Part shown: positions 17,603-26,012 of the stretch, piece after piece
How the letters are laid out: each line of letters opens with the position of its first letter
Numbering within the stretch: position 1 is the first letter of the stretch
Assembly (NCBI RefSeq): GCF_000427825.1
Contig: NZ_ATYT01000009.1
Span: 1 to 64,000, forward strand
Source: Thermocrispum municipale DSM 44069
GTDB taxonomy: Bacteria; Actinomycetota; Actinomycetes; Mycobacteriales; Pseudonocardiaceae
DNA: 64,000 nt
Direction: 5' to 3'
Notes under the pieces: generated by a model
The model's database searches: none
Seen by the model: the letters and a program-made list of their open reading frames with translations, nothing else
Told to the model about the DNA's origin: nothing
Program-made: the position numbers and the translations under genes

Positions 17603-17878
17603 TCAGTCTTTGTCAGCCAGCTCGATCTCCCTGCGTGATCCGCCCGAACGGGCCGTGCGACGTCGACTTGTCGTCCCGGGCGCGGCCGGACTCCGGGTCG
17701 GTTCCGACCTCGGCGCGCCGGGAGCGCCCGCGTTGCTGACAGCGGCTGAGGTGTAGGCAATGTCAACGGATGGGCCACCACGGCGCTTGCCACTGTCGGG
17801 CACCGCGCGACTGCCGATCGCACGCGCCGACAGCGTGCGAAGCACGTGGAAGGCGCCGTTGGCTCCGTTTGTGGTCAT
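17603..17878 (-). CDS. Short unrecognised ORF, possibly a gene remnant
   Basis: A 91-codon frame starting MTTNGANGAFHVLRTLSARA after a plausible GGGAG. The C-terminal half is low-complexity (Ser, Arg, Pro, Thr) and no domain is seen. Since the DNA on its downstream side is a deletion chimera, this may be the 5' end of a lost gene read through into noncoding sequence. The rest of 17521-17946 shows nothing else. Confidence 0.25.
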   Translation of the reverse strand: MTTNGANGAFHVLRTLSARAIGSRAVPDSGKRRGGPSVDIAYTSAAVSNAGAPGAPRSEPTRSPAAPGTTSRRRTARSGGSRREIELADKD

Positions 17879-17946
17879 CACCACACTCCCCTGCCGATAA
17901 GCGCAAATTGTGGCTCGGGGTGTTGAGAAAATCAATACCTGATGCG

Positions 17947-18792
17947 CTACGCGACCACTCCGCTGCCGACCGTGGTGAGCTGTCCGCCCGCCGAGGTGGT
18001 GTAAAGCCGCAGCGCACCGTCGGTTTCCGCGTCCGGGTCGGGCTCGGCCCAGACCGTCACGTCCTCGCCGACGAGGTCCATCCCGCGGTACGACACCGAC
18101 AACTCGCGCACCGTGGCGCCTTCGCCTGCGAACTCCAGCGCGCCCCTGGCGAGCCAGGCCATCTTCAGCAGGCCGTGCACGATCGTGCCGGGCAAGCCGC
18201 TGGCCTTGGCGAACTCCAGGTCGTAGTGCGCCTCGTAGAGGTCCTCGGTCGCGACCGCGTAGCGCACCGTCTGTCGCGGGGTGGCCCTGGTGGTGAACAC
18301 CTGCTTCGCGCCTTCCGGGACGCCCGCGGACGATCCACCACCGGACGAGGAGCCGGCGCCCTCGAGCGGATAGCGCCGAATCGGCGTGTAGCCCAGCCGC
18401 GCCACCTCTTCGTGGGTGTCGACCCGGCGGTAGACGGTCTCGACCGTGTAGACCTGCAACCGCCCGGTCCTGCCCTCCTTCACCTTCACGTCGGTCACCT
18501 CGGAGCGACGCTCCAGCCGGTCGCCGACGTGCACGTCGGCCAACCACTGCACGCTGTTGCCGCCGTTGAGCCGCGCGGGGGCGTCCGGAATGCCGAGCGC
18601 GAACGCGTCCACGTATTGCGCGCTGAGGAAGGACGGCGGAACGAGCGCACCCTCCGGGCCGTCCGGGCCGTCGAGCCGATAGTGCTTCGCGGTGAGCCCG
18701 GATGCGTCCAGCACGCGCTCCACGCGCCACTGGGCACACTCGAACGGCTCCCAGCCGATGCTGTTGCCGATCACCGCTGCCGGATCACTCAT
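17947..18792 (-). CDS. MaoC-family hydratase/dehydratase
   Basis: 281 residues with two hot-dog halves. The N-terminal half (about 1-140, GNSVQWLADVHVGDRL) resembles FAS1-type dehydratase domains. The C-terminal MaoC half has YEAHYDLEFAKASGLPGTIVHGLL, which provides the hydratase-type catalytic pattern (D-x4-H-like region and GxxxHG). It would hydrate or dehydrate an enoyl- or hydroxyacyl-CoA. The start overlaps the stop of the citryl-CoA-lyase-like gene by 8 bases, so it is third in the operon ligase-lyase-maoC. The substrate is unknown. Confidence 0.82.
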   Translation of the reverse strand: MSDPAAVIGNSIGWEPFECAQWRVERVLDASGLTAKHYRLDGPDGPEGALVPPSFLSAQYVDAFALGIPDAPARLNGGNSVQWLADVHVGDRLERRSEVTDVKVKEGRTGRLQVYTVETVYRRVDTHEEVARLGYTPIRRYPLEGAGSSSGGGSSAGVPEGAKQVFTTRATPRQTVRYAVATEDLYEAHYDLEFAKASGLPGTIVHGLLKMAWLARGALEFAGEGATVRELSVSYRGMDLVGEDVTVWAEPDPDAETDGALRLYTTSAGGQLTTVGSGVVA

Positions 18793-19612
18793 CGGACTCT
18801 CCCTCGTCGAGCCAGCTCGCCTGACGCAGCGCCCGCCGCACCTCCGGGGTGATCGGGTGCGCCATCTCTTCGCCGATGTGCGCGACCAACCCGGCCGCGC
18901 GGCTGATCATGGCCAACCCGCGATGCAACTGCCACGGCACGCCGACGGCCAGCAGGATCGCCGCCGAGGCCCCGGTGGCGTTGACCATCAGGTCGCGCCC
19001 GGTCACCTCCTTGGCCACCGCGCCGACCTCCTTCAGCCAGGCCGTCTCGGTGCCCGCGACACCCAGCTCGTCGGCGACCCGCAGCAGCCTCGAGGCCCGC
19101 GGATCGCCCGCGCGGTGCAGGTTGTGGCCGAAACCCGGGATCTTCTTGCCCGCGGCGAGGATGCGGTTCACCACGGTGCGCGCCGCCTCGTTCGCCGTCG
19201 CTCCGTCGGCGACGACTTCGGCGACCTCGTGCAGCATCTTGCCCGCCTGCTCCATCGAGCCCAGCAGTTCGCTACCCGCGCCGAGCAGGCCTGCGGCCAC
19301 CGCGCCCTGGATCGCGTCCGGCGCCGCGTGGTAGGTCATCCGCGCCGCCAGCGCGCTCGGCTGCATGCCGTGGTCGATCAGGCTGACCAACACGGCGTCC
19401 ACCGCGGCGACTTCCTTGTCGCCGGGTAGCTCGCCGGTGATGGCCAGCAGCAGGGCCTGGGTGTAGGTGAGGTGGCCGAGCAGGTCGTCCACCAGGTCGC
19501 GCCCGCGCAGGTGCACCCGCTGGGCGTTGGCGTGGCCGATCGACGTGGACAGCTGCAGCGGCTGCCCGTCGGGGCGGCCGGTGCGCGTGGACGAGTTGCG
19601 TTGTTCGTTCAT
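18785..19612 (-). CDS. Citryl-CoA lyase-like protein (citrate synthase fold)
   Basis: 275 residues, the short form of the citrate-synthase superfamily matching the C-terminal lyase domain of ATP-citrate lyase. Seen are the segment LLLAITGELPG (CS-like helix), MTYHAAPDAIQGAVAAGLLG and IPGFGHNLHRAGDPRASRL, which contains the conserved GFGH catalytic histidine region. Members cleave or form citryl-CoA-like thioesters. It overlaps the CoA-ligase gene by 4 bases. A separate acid-CoA ligase plus a lyase of this type is the layout of two-step citrate cleavage (ligase then citryl-CoA lyase); here the acid could be citrate, a methylcitrate or a branched hydroxy-acid. Confidence 0.8.
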   Translation of the reverse strand: MNEQRNSSTRTGRPDGQPLQLSTSIGHANAQRVHLRGRDLVDDLLGHLTYTQALLLAITGELPGDKEVAAVDAVLVSLIDHGMQPSALAARMTYHAAPDAIQGAVAAGLLGAGSELLGSMEQAGKMLHEVAEVVADGATANEAARTVVNRILAAGKKIPGFGHNLHRAGDPRASRLLRVADELGVAGTETAWLKEVGAVAKEVTGRDLMVNATGASAAILLAVGVPWQLHRGLAMISRAAGLVAHIGEEMAHPITPEVRRALRQASWLDEGESDE

Positions 19613-21687
19613 GGCTTGTCCTCACCGAAGGCCAGCGCGTCGAGCACCACGAAACCGTCGGGGCCGACCCGCACCGGGTTACATTCGATTTCTCGGATCC
19701 CGCCCCGCCGGATCGCGGCGTCCAGCGCGGTGAGCACCTTGGCGGTGGCGACGGCGACGGTGCGGAGGTCCGCCGTCTCGGCCAGTCGCGCGGCGAGCTT
19801 GAGGCGGCGTAGTTCGTGCTCGACGTAGGCGGCGCCGAACGGCGGGACGAGCGTGCGAGCGTCGTCCACCTCGTTGGCCCACACCCCGCCCGCACCGATG
19901 ACGGCTCGCGTGCCGAAGGTGCGATCGGACAGCACGCCCACGATCAGCTCGGCGCCGGGCGGCACCTGCTCGACGACCAGCGCCCTGGTCATCCCGAACT
20001 CGCTGACCATCTTGTCGTAGGCGGCTTCCAGTTGTGCCTGGTCCGCCAGACCGGTGACGACCGCACCGACCTTGGCGCGATGTGCCATGAACGGCTCCAC
20101 GAGCTTCAGCACGCACGGATAGCCGACCTGCTCGGCAGCGGAAACCGCTTCGTCGCGACTGGTCACCGAGGCGCGCCGCGGGGTGGGGAGGCCGAGCTGG
20201 TCCAGCAGGGCCATCGTCGTCTCCTCGCCGAGCCCTGCTCCCGCGGGGATCTCCAGCGCCGCGGCGTCGACCTGCTCCGGGGGAGGACCGAAACCGGGGG
20301 CCTCGGTGATGGTCCGCCGCCCCTTCCTGGCCAGCCCGAGACCCCGTAGCACTCGCGCCGGATCCGCGGCGACGACGAGCCCCGCTTCGGCGGCCGCCAC
20401 GCGAACCCGGTCGCTCACGCCCAGCCACGACAGCACGAGCGGTTTGCGGAGCTCTTTGCTGGTCCGCGCGAGGATCGAGGTCAGCTGGGGGCTGATGTCA
20501 CCCATGCTGCCGAGGAACACCAACAGCGTGTCCACGGCCTCGCTGGCGTCGAGGATCCGCACGGTGTCGCCCAGCAGCTCGTGGTCGGTCAGCACCTGCG
20601 GCGTGAAGTCGACCGGGTTGACCAGGCCGGCGAACGACGGCAACCGCTCGGCCAGCGCCTTGGTCGTCTCCTCGGGCAGGTCGGCCAGCAGCACGCCGTG
20701 CCGCTCACACATGTCCGACTGGTAGACGGCCGAACCGCCCGAGTTCGTCGCCACCGCGATGCCCTCCGCGGGCGTGTTCAGCGTGAGCGCGCGGGCGACG
20801 TCCACGACGTCGTCCATGGTGTCGATCCGGACGACGCCGAAGCGGTCGAACAACGCGTCGAAAGCACTGTCGTCACCGGAGAACTGAGCGGTGTGCGAGG
20901 CAACCGAACGACTGCCCCGCTCGGAGGCGCCGACCTTGAGCATGAACACCGGTTTGCCCGCGTCCTGCAGCGCGGCGAGCGCCTCGGCCATGTCCGAGCC
21001 GTCGGCAATGCCTTCCATGTAGCCGATGACCGCCGACGTCGCGTCGTCCGTGGCCAGGTACCGCAGGTAGTCCGGGAACGTCGTGCCTGCTTCGTTGCCG
21101 GTGGCGATGATGTGCGAGAACCGGGCGCCCGTCCAGTACGCCTCGGTGAGCAGGTTGAACGCGGTACCGCCGCTTTGCGAGACCAGCGCGATGGATCCGG
21201 CCTCGATCGGCGGCATGGTCGCCAACGTCGTGGCGAACGTCCCGTAGGCGCGATTGGCGAACGAGGCGACGCCCAGGCTGTTCGGACCGACCAGCGCCAT
21301 GCCCGCGTCACGGGCGATGTCGCGCATGCGCCGCTGGAGCCGGGCGCCCTCCTCGCCTGTCTCGGCGAAGCCGCCCGCGAACACCACGGCGGCTTTCGCG
21401 CCACGCTCGGCCGCCTGCTCGAGGGCGTCGACCGCCGCTTGCGCAGCCACCGCGATCACGTACATCTCGACACCGTCGGGCAACGAGGCGATGTCCGGGT
21501 AAGCGGTCGCGCCCTGGACGGTCCGGTACTTGGGGTTGACCGGGTAGACCGGGCCGGTGAAGCCACGCTCGGCGAGGATGCGCAGCGGACGGCCGCCGAT
21601 GCGTTCCGGGTTGTCGGATGCACCAACCACCGCGATGCTGGCGGGGTCGAGCAGCGAGCGAACCGAGGTGTACCGGCTGGACTGCAT
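19609..21687 (-). CDS. Acyl-CoA synthetase (NDP-forming)
   Basis: 692 residues, a fused alpha-beta ACD-type ligase. A CoA-binding Rossmann domain (SIAVVGASDNPERIGGRPL) is followed by succinyl-CoA-synthetase-like domains with phospho-histidine His265 in SVASHTAQFSGDD, and a C-terminal ATP-grasp domain (about 470-690; GYPCVLKLVEPFMAHRAKVG, IREIECNPVRV). It activates a carboxylic acid to its CoA thioester with ATP to ADP. It is the first gene of a three-gene operon and divergent from a MarR regulator gene, which probably controls it. The binding-protein/ABC remnants downstream suggest the acid was once imported by a dedicated Liv-type transporter. Confidence 0.88.
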   Translation of the reverse strand: MQSSRYTSVRSLLDPASIAVVGASDNPERIGGRPLRILAERGFTGPVYPVNPKYRTVQGATAYPDIASLPDGVEMYVIAVAAQAAVDALEQAAERGAKAAVVFAGGFAETGEEGARLQRRMRDIARDAGMALVGPNSLGVASFANRAYGTFATTLATMPPIEAGSIALVSQSGGTAFNLLTEAYWTGARFSHIIATGNEAGTTFPDYLRYLATDDATSAVIGYMEGIADGSDMAEALAALQDAGKPVFMLKVGASERGSRSVASHTAQFSGDDSAFDALFDRFGVVRIDTMDDVVDVARALTLNTPAEGIAVATNSGGSAVYQSDMCERHGVLLADLPEETTKALAERLPSFAGLVNPVDFTPQVLTDHELLGDTVRILDASEAVDTLLVFLGSMGDISPQLTSILARTSKELRKPLVLSWLGVSDRVRVAAAEAGLVVAADPARVLRGLGLARKGRRTITEAPGFGPPPEQVDAAALEIPAGAGLGEETTMALLDQLGLPTPRRASVTSRDEAVSAAEQVGYPCVLKLVEPFMAHRAKVGAVVTGLADQAQLEAAYDKMVSEFGMTRALVVEQVPPGAELIVGVLSDRTFGTRAVIGAGGVWANEVDDARTLVPPFGAAYVEHELRRLKLAARLAETADLRTVAVATAKVLTALDAAIRRGGIREIECNPVRVGPDGFVVLDALAFGEDKP

Positions 21688-21865
21688 GCGAACTCCGTTC
21701 CTGCTCCCAGATGCCGCCAGCCGCTGAAGCAGCGGGGCGGCGGTGATGGGAAGTATTCGCCACAGGTGTTGTTATTGTCAAGACTTGGTGTTGCGGCACC
21801 CCGGCGCGGTGATTCACTGAACTACTTCAAGACCAGCAGATCAAGTGCGCAGAGGACGGCGAATC

Positions 21866-22387
21866 ATGGCGGAACAGGCGAACGGCCGCGGTGCCGACTC
21901 TGAGGACTTGGTCATCACCGAGCTGCTGTCGTACCGGCTGCACCGGGTGGCCAGCGCGTTCGCCAGAGGTGCCGCGCTGGCGTTCCGTCGCGAGTTCGAC
22001 GTCAGCATCGGCGAGTGGCGCGCGCTCGCGCTGGTGGGCGGCGGGCGGGCCAACACCCTGAACCGGATCGCCAAGCTGGCGGGTATCGACCCGGCGCAGA
22101 TGAGCCGGGTGGTGGCCAAGCTCGCCGAGCGCGGGCTGGTGACGCGCTCGTCCGGCCCGGGCAACAGCTCGGTGATCGCACTCACCGAGGAAGGGCAAGC
22201 CACCTACGACGGGCTGATCGCCGCGGCCCGGGCACGCAACGCGGCATTCCTGTCCGCACTGTCCCGCGAGCAGGTGCGGTACGTGGACGACGCGCTGGAG
22301 AAGCTGGCGACCGTAGCGATCGCCATGGAGCGCGCCGAACGCAGTCGCGCAGCACCCCGGACGGTTCTCACTCCGCCGGAGTCGTGA
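21866..22387 (+). CDS. MarR-family regulator (paralogue 1)
   Basis: A 173-residue winged-helix regulator. The DNA-binding core is NTLNRIAKLAGIDPAQMSRVVAKL followed by the wing LVTRSSGPGNSSVIALTEEG. ATG 21866 is preceded by AGAGGA; a GTG at 21845 is an alternative. It is divergent from the CoA-ligase operon and closely resembles the MarR encoded at 29499-30032, including the region just upstream. A TGTCAAGA element (within 21775-21787) lies in the divergent promoter region. It probably senses an acyl-CoA or aromatic acid from the adjacent pathway. Confidence 0.88.
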   Translation: MAEQANGRGADSEDLVITELLSYRLHRVASAFARGAALAFRREFDVSIGEWRALALVGGGRANTLNRIAKLAGIDPAQMSRVVAKLAERGLVTRSSGPGNSSVIALTEEGQATYDGLIAAARARNAAFLSALSREQVRYVDDALEKLATVAIAMERAERSRAAPRTVLTPPES

Positions 22388-22457
22388 CACAGCCCTGCTG
22401 AGCAGGGCGGAGCTGCACACACCACGGCGATCGGCGAACACCGCGCCCGGCTCCCCG

Positions 22458-22523
22458 CCGCAACGGCGACCGCACCAGGCGGCCGGCGCGCCGCAACGGC
22501 GACCGCACCGGGCGGCCGGACGG
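22458..22523 (+). repeat. 33-bp direct tandem repeat, two copies
   Basis: Unit beginning CCGCAACGGCGACCGCACC at 22458-22490 and 22491-22523, nearly identical. It sits in the gap between the convergent marR and alcohol dehydrogenase genes and has no obvious function. Confidence 0.8.
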
Positions 22524-22550
22524 CCCGGGCAGTGCGCCTAGGCCCCGTCC

Positions 22551-23793
22551 TCAGCCCGCCGGATCCGTGAACGCCGCGGCCAGCTCGCCGTGCCCCATGG
22601 TGCGCAACACCTGCAGCACCCGGTCGCGTTCCATCGGGATCGGATTGCCCGGGCGCGGATAGTCGTTCACGCACGTCGCCGCGATCTCCTCGTAGCGCTC
22701 GTCCGGGATTCCCGCGTCGACCAGCGTCGTCGGCAGGCCGAGCCGCTCGGTCAGGCCGCGGATGACCTCGGCGGCGTCGAGCAGACCGGCGTCGGGACGG
22801 TTCGTGATCGTGCCGGCCACCAGCGACGCACGCTCGGGATCGACGCTCCGGTTGTATGCCAGGCACAACGGCAGTGCCAGCGCTCCGGTTGTATGCCAGG
22901 CACAACGGCAGTGCCAGCGCGCACGAGACGCCGTGCGCCATCGGCGTCGGTGATTCGTGGGCGAAGCAGTACGCGAGCGAGTGGCCGATGATGACGCCCG
23001 CGTTGAGCGACATGCCTGCCAGGTGCGACGCCCACAGCATGGTGGCCCTGGCATCGAGGTCACCGTTCACCGCGGGCTCGATCCACCTGGTGACCATGCC
23101 GATCGCCGCGGTCGCACACAGGTCCGACATCGGCGATCGCAGCGTGGACAGCAGCGACTCGGTCGCGTGCGACAACGCATCCATGCCGGTCTCCGCAAGC
23201 ACCGCAGGCGGCAGGAAATCGAGCAGCGACGGATCCAGCACCGCGGCGTCCGGAACGTACTCCGGGCTGGCGGACGCTCGTTTGTGCCCGTCCACGGTCA
23301 CCATGGCATACGGGGTGACCTCCGACCCGGTGCCGCACGTGGTGGGGATCAACACCAGCGGCGGTCGTGCGACCGGCCACGTGGTGGGTCCGACCGCGTC
23401 GGCGGAGCTGCCGGTGTTGCGCGTCAGGAACGCGATCAACTTGGCCGCGTCGAGGACCGAACCGCCGCCGACCCCGACCACGACGTCCGCGCTCGCCGAG
23501 CGCGCGATCGCCACCAGACGGTCGACCTCGACCGAATCCGGCTCGGGCCCGGACACCGCACCGAACACCACGTCGTAACCGGCGGCCGCGACCGCGCTGC
23601 GCAGCTCGCCGAACTCCGCCAGCTCACCGACGATGCGATCGGTCAGCAGGAACACCGTCGCGCCATCGGCGACCCGCAGTTCGTCACGCAGCAACGCGGG
23701 AACCTCACGCACCGCCCCGCGGCCCATGACGAGCTTTCCGGGAGTCCGGAACGTGCTGGTGCTCTTCGGATTCAGCCAGGTCATGTCGGGCAT
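22551..23793 (-). pseudogene. Iron-containing alcohol dehydrogenase, broken by 37-bp duplication
   Basis: A group III Fe-dependent alcohol dehydrogenase/maleylacetate-reductase-type gene. NAD-binding GVGGGSVLDAAK, PTTCGTGSEVT, and metal-ligand segments SHATESLLS and GHSLAYCFAHE are all present. At 22845-22918 a 37-bp unit is exactly duplicated, shifting the frame after ALPLCLAYNRS; removing one copy restores a 401-codon protein ending GHGELAAAFTDPAG. The 5' two thirds therefore remain readable but the C-terminal helical domain is lost. A promoter/operator shared with the enoyl-CoA hydratase gene lies upstream. The defect looks recent, or it may be a sequencing/assembly matter. Confidence 0.88.
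22845..22918 (+). repeat. Exact 37-bp tandem duplication inside alcohol dehydrogenase
   Basis: Units 22845-22881 and 22882-22918 are identical (each begins GCTCCGGTTG and ends GTGCCAGC). Since 37 is not a multiple of three, the second copy shifts the frame. Confidence 0.95.
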
Positions 23794-23900
23794 GGCTCAA
23801 CTCCAGGTGATCACGGTCGACGGCAAGACCCGCTTCACGACGCGGCCGACAGCGTGCGATCGCTTGCCCGCACGGTCACCGCCGGCACGCAAGCTACCCT

Positions 23901-23929
23901 GACAGTAGGTTTTCTTACTGTCAAGTAAA
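23901..23929. promoter_or_regulatory. Operator copy 1 (shared with 32233-32262)
   Basis: Inverted arms GACAGTA (23901-23907) and TACTGTC (23916-23922) are followed by an overlapping dyad CTTACTGTCAAGTAAA (23914-23929). On the minus strand this includes TTGACA, a likely -35 for the alcohol dehydrogenase. The same DNA is found before the enoyl-CoA hydratase gene, where a TetR gene is divergent. The carbamoyltransferase gene lies on the other side and might also be affected. Confidence 0.75.
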
Positions 23930-24076
23930 GTCGTCTACCGGCAGGTAAGCTGCCCCGTGCGGCCCGGTGTCCGGTGGCCGGTTTTGTCGTCATACGCTCG
24001 TCGCGAAGCCCGAACCGACCGGCAAGTGGGTGAACCCGCGCCGCGGGAAGACCCACCCTGCCCCCGCGAGGATGAG

Positions 24077-25000
24077 ATGCCGAGACACGTACTGAAGTTG
24101 AGCGACCTGGCCCCCGACGAGCTGCGGGAGATCCTGCAGCTGGCGCGCCGGATCAAGGAAAACCCTGCTCAGTATGAGTCGGCCGCGCACCGTCGCGGGC
24201 TGCTGTTGCTGTTCGAGAAGACCTCGACCCGTACCGCGCTGTCCTATCAGTCGGCCATCGCCCGCCTCGGCGGGTACTCGGTCGTGCTGGAGTGGCACAA
24301 GACGAACTACGCCATCACCTCGGTCGAGTACGAGACGCAGTACGTGTCGCGCAATTGCGACGTGATCATGGCGCGGGTGAAGTCCAACCGCACGCTCAAG
24401 ACCATGGCCGACAACAGTCAGGTCCCGGTCATCAACGGCTGCGACGACCAGCACCACCCGTCGCAGGCGCTCGCCGACTTCCTGACCATCGCGGAAGTCA
24501 ACGGCAAGCTCGAGGGCAGCACCTTGTGCTATGTCGGCGTGCACAACAACGTGGCGAACAGCCTGATCGAAGGCTGCGCAGCGCTGGGGGTCCGGCTGCT
24601 GCTGGTCACGCCGATGGCGAACGAACAGGCCGTCGCCGCGGGCGTCGAGGCGCGCGTTGCGGACAGCGGGCTGATCGAGCACCGGGACAGCCTGGCCGAG
24701 GCCGCGGCGGAAGCCGACTTCGTCTACACCGACACGTGGGTGGACATGGAGTTCTTCTCCGACCCGGCGTTCGAGGAGGAAAAGCGGCGGCGCGTCGAGC
24801 TGATGCAGCCGTTCCAGCTCAACCGGGAGAACCTGGGCGGTGCCCAGCCGTGGATCATGCACGACATGCCGATCCACGCGGGCTACGAGATCTCCGCGGA
24901 CCTGGTGGACAGTGAGCGGTCGATCATCTACCAGCAGGCGGAGAACCGGATGTGGGCGCAGGCGGCGCTGTTGCTGCACCTGCTGGGCGGGAAGAGCTAG
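24077..25000 (+). CDS. Ornithine/aspartate carbamoyltransferase-family enzyme, unusual active site
   Basis: A 307-residue transcarbamoylase. The carbamoyl-phosphate loop is canonical (FEKTSTRTALSYQSAIARLGG), and HHPSQALADF supplies the second conserved motif. In ornithine enzymes the C-terminal part has HCLP and an SMG loop; here HDMPIHAGYEI and TDTWVDMEFF stand in their place, so the amino-acid-side specificity is probably not ordinary ornithine. ATG 24077 is chosen for the GAGG just upstream and homology to the usual N-terminus. It is monocistronic and followed by a strong terminator. No arginine-biosynthesis genes are nearby, which also argues for a specialised substrate. Confidence 0.8.
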   Translation: MPRHVLKLSDLAPDELREILQLARRIKENPAQYESAAHRRGLLLLFEKTSTRTALSYQSAIARLGGYSVVLEWHKTNYAITSVEYETQYVSRNCDVIMARVKSNRTLKTMADNSQVPVINGCDDQHHPSQALADFLTIAEVNGKLEGSTLCYVGVHNNVANSLIEGCAALGVRLLLVTPMANEQAVAAGVEARVADSGLIEHRDSLAEAAAEADFVYTDTWVDMEFFSDPAFEEEKRRRVELMQPFQLNRENLGGAQPWIMHDMPIHAGYEISADLVDSERSIIYQQAENRMWAQAALLLHLLGGKS

Positions 25001-25011
25001 GCGACACGAAG

Positions 25012-25048
25012 AACAGGGGCGGACAGCGTGGTGCTGTCCGCCCCTGTT
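25012..25048. terminator. Strong hairpin between convergent genes
   Basis: AACAGGGGCGGACAGC (25012-25027), loop GTGGT, then a perfect complement (25033-25048). It can stop transcription of both the carbamoyltransferase (+) and the I36/M23 gene (-). Confidence 0.85.
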
Positions 25049-25074
25049 GTTGTCACCCCTGCTGATGGGTGTGC

Positions 25075-25962
25075 TTACGGGCAGTGGGTCTTGCGAGCCA
25101 GCGTGGTCTTGCCCCAATAGGTCGGGTTGCCGTCCTTGAATTTGGCCTTGACCGCGCTACCGTTCACCTTCTGCTCGTAGTGCAGGTGCGGGCCGGTGGA
25201 ACCACCGGTGCTGCCGACCCGGCCGATGAACGTCTTCTCGGTGACCTTCTGGCCGACCTTGACGTTCTGCGCGCTCAGGTGCGCGTACAGGGTCTGCTTG
25301 CCGCCACCGTGGTCGATGACGATGTAGCGACCGTAGGAGGTGTTACCGAGGTTGGCCACCTTGGACACCGTGCCCGGAGCCGAGGCGTACACCTTCCACC
25401 CCTGGTCCTGCGGGTAGTGGTTGAAGTCCACCGAGTTCTGCGGGTTGTGGTTGGTGCGGGTGCCCGCTTCCCACTTCTCCCCGCATGGGAACGGCAGCCA
25501 GTAGCCGCTGGAGCCGGAGCCGCCACCACCGATGCGGTGGCTGGCGTTGTCGTTCTTCAGCGTCGCGTTCAGGTTGACCTTCTGGCCCGGCTTGATCTTC
25601 TGGCTGGCGCCGCCGTAGCCGCTGTTGTAGAACACCCACACGGTCTTGCCGGTGCGGTTCCACACCGAGGCGGCGTTGTTCTTGACGCACTTGCCCTTGC
25701 CGTTGCCCGCGCCCTTGAACTCGTAGCAGCTCGGCTGCTTGGCGCCCAGGTCCGGCACCGACTTGGTGTGGTCGGAGATCGAACCCTTGTTGTTGGAGTT
25801 GTAGTAGTAGCAGAACTCGCCCTTGTCACACTTGCCGTCCCGCTCGGCGGCCGATGCCGGCTGCGCGACGAGCGTCATGGTGACGGCGCTGGCGGCTACC
25901 GCGAACGCTCCCAGAGCGGCTGCCGACCGCCTGCGGCTCTTCCGGTCTCCACGGATGTTCAT
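25075..25962 (-). CDS. Secreted I36-like inhibitor domain fused to M23 endopeptidase
   Basis: 295 residues. A Sec signal peptide (about 1-38, ending QPASAA) is followed by a cysteine-containing domain of the I36 peptidase-inhibitor (SMPI) type, about 40-135 (GKCDKGEFCYYYNSNNKGSI, NNAASVWNRTG), and a C-terminal lysostaphin-like M23 metallopeptidase (about 165-285). The zinc-site pattern is NHNPQNSVDFN and HLHYEQ, with HLSAQNVKVGQ between. M23 enzymes cut peptide cross-links of peptidoglycan outside the membrane. The inhibitor-like domain may restrain the peptidase or target it to the wall. It lies next to two further wall-active genes on the same strand. Confidence 0.85.
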   Translation of the reverse strand: MNIRGDRKSRRRSAAALGAFAVAASAVTMTLVAQPASAAERDGKCDKGEFCYYYNSNNKGSISDHTKSVPDLGAKQPSCYEFKGAGNGKGKCVKNNAASVWNRTGKTVWVFYNSGYGGASQKIKPGQKVNLNATLKNDNASHRIGGGGSGSSGYWLPFPCGEKWEAGTRTNHNPQNSVDFNHYPQDQGWKVYASAPGTVSKVANLGNTSYGRYIVIDHGGGKQTLYAHLSAQNVKVGQKVTEKTFIGRVGSTGGSTGPHLHYEQKVNGSAVKAKFKDGNPTYWGKTTLARKTHCP

Positions 25963-26012
25963 CGGATTTCCTTTCCCCTCGTGGGTGTCGTGTGGTTGCC
26001 GACGTCTTGTGC

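Noticed and set aside
22845-22918. Programmed frameshift in the alcohol dehydrogenase
   Set aside because: The frame change is fully explained by an exact 37-bp duplication; no slippery sequence or stem is needed.
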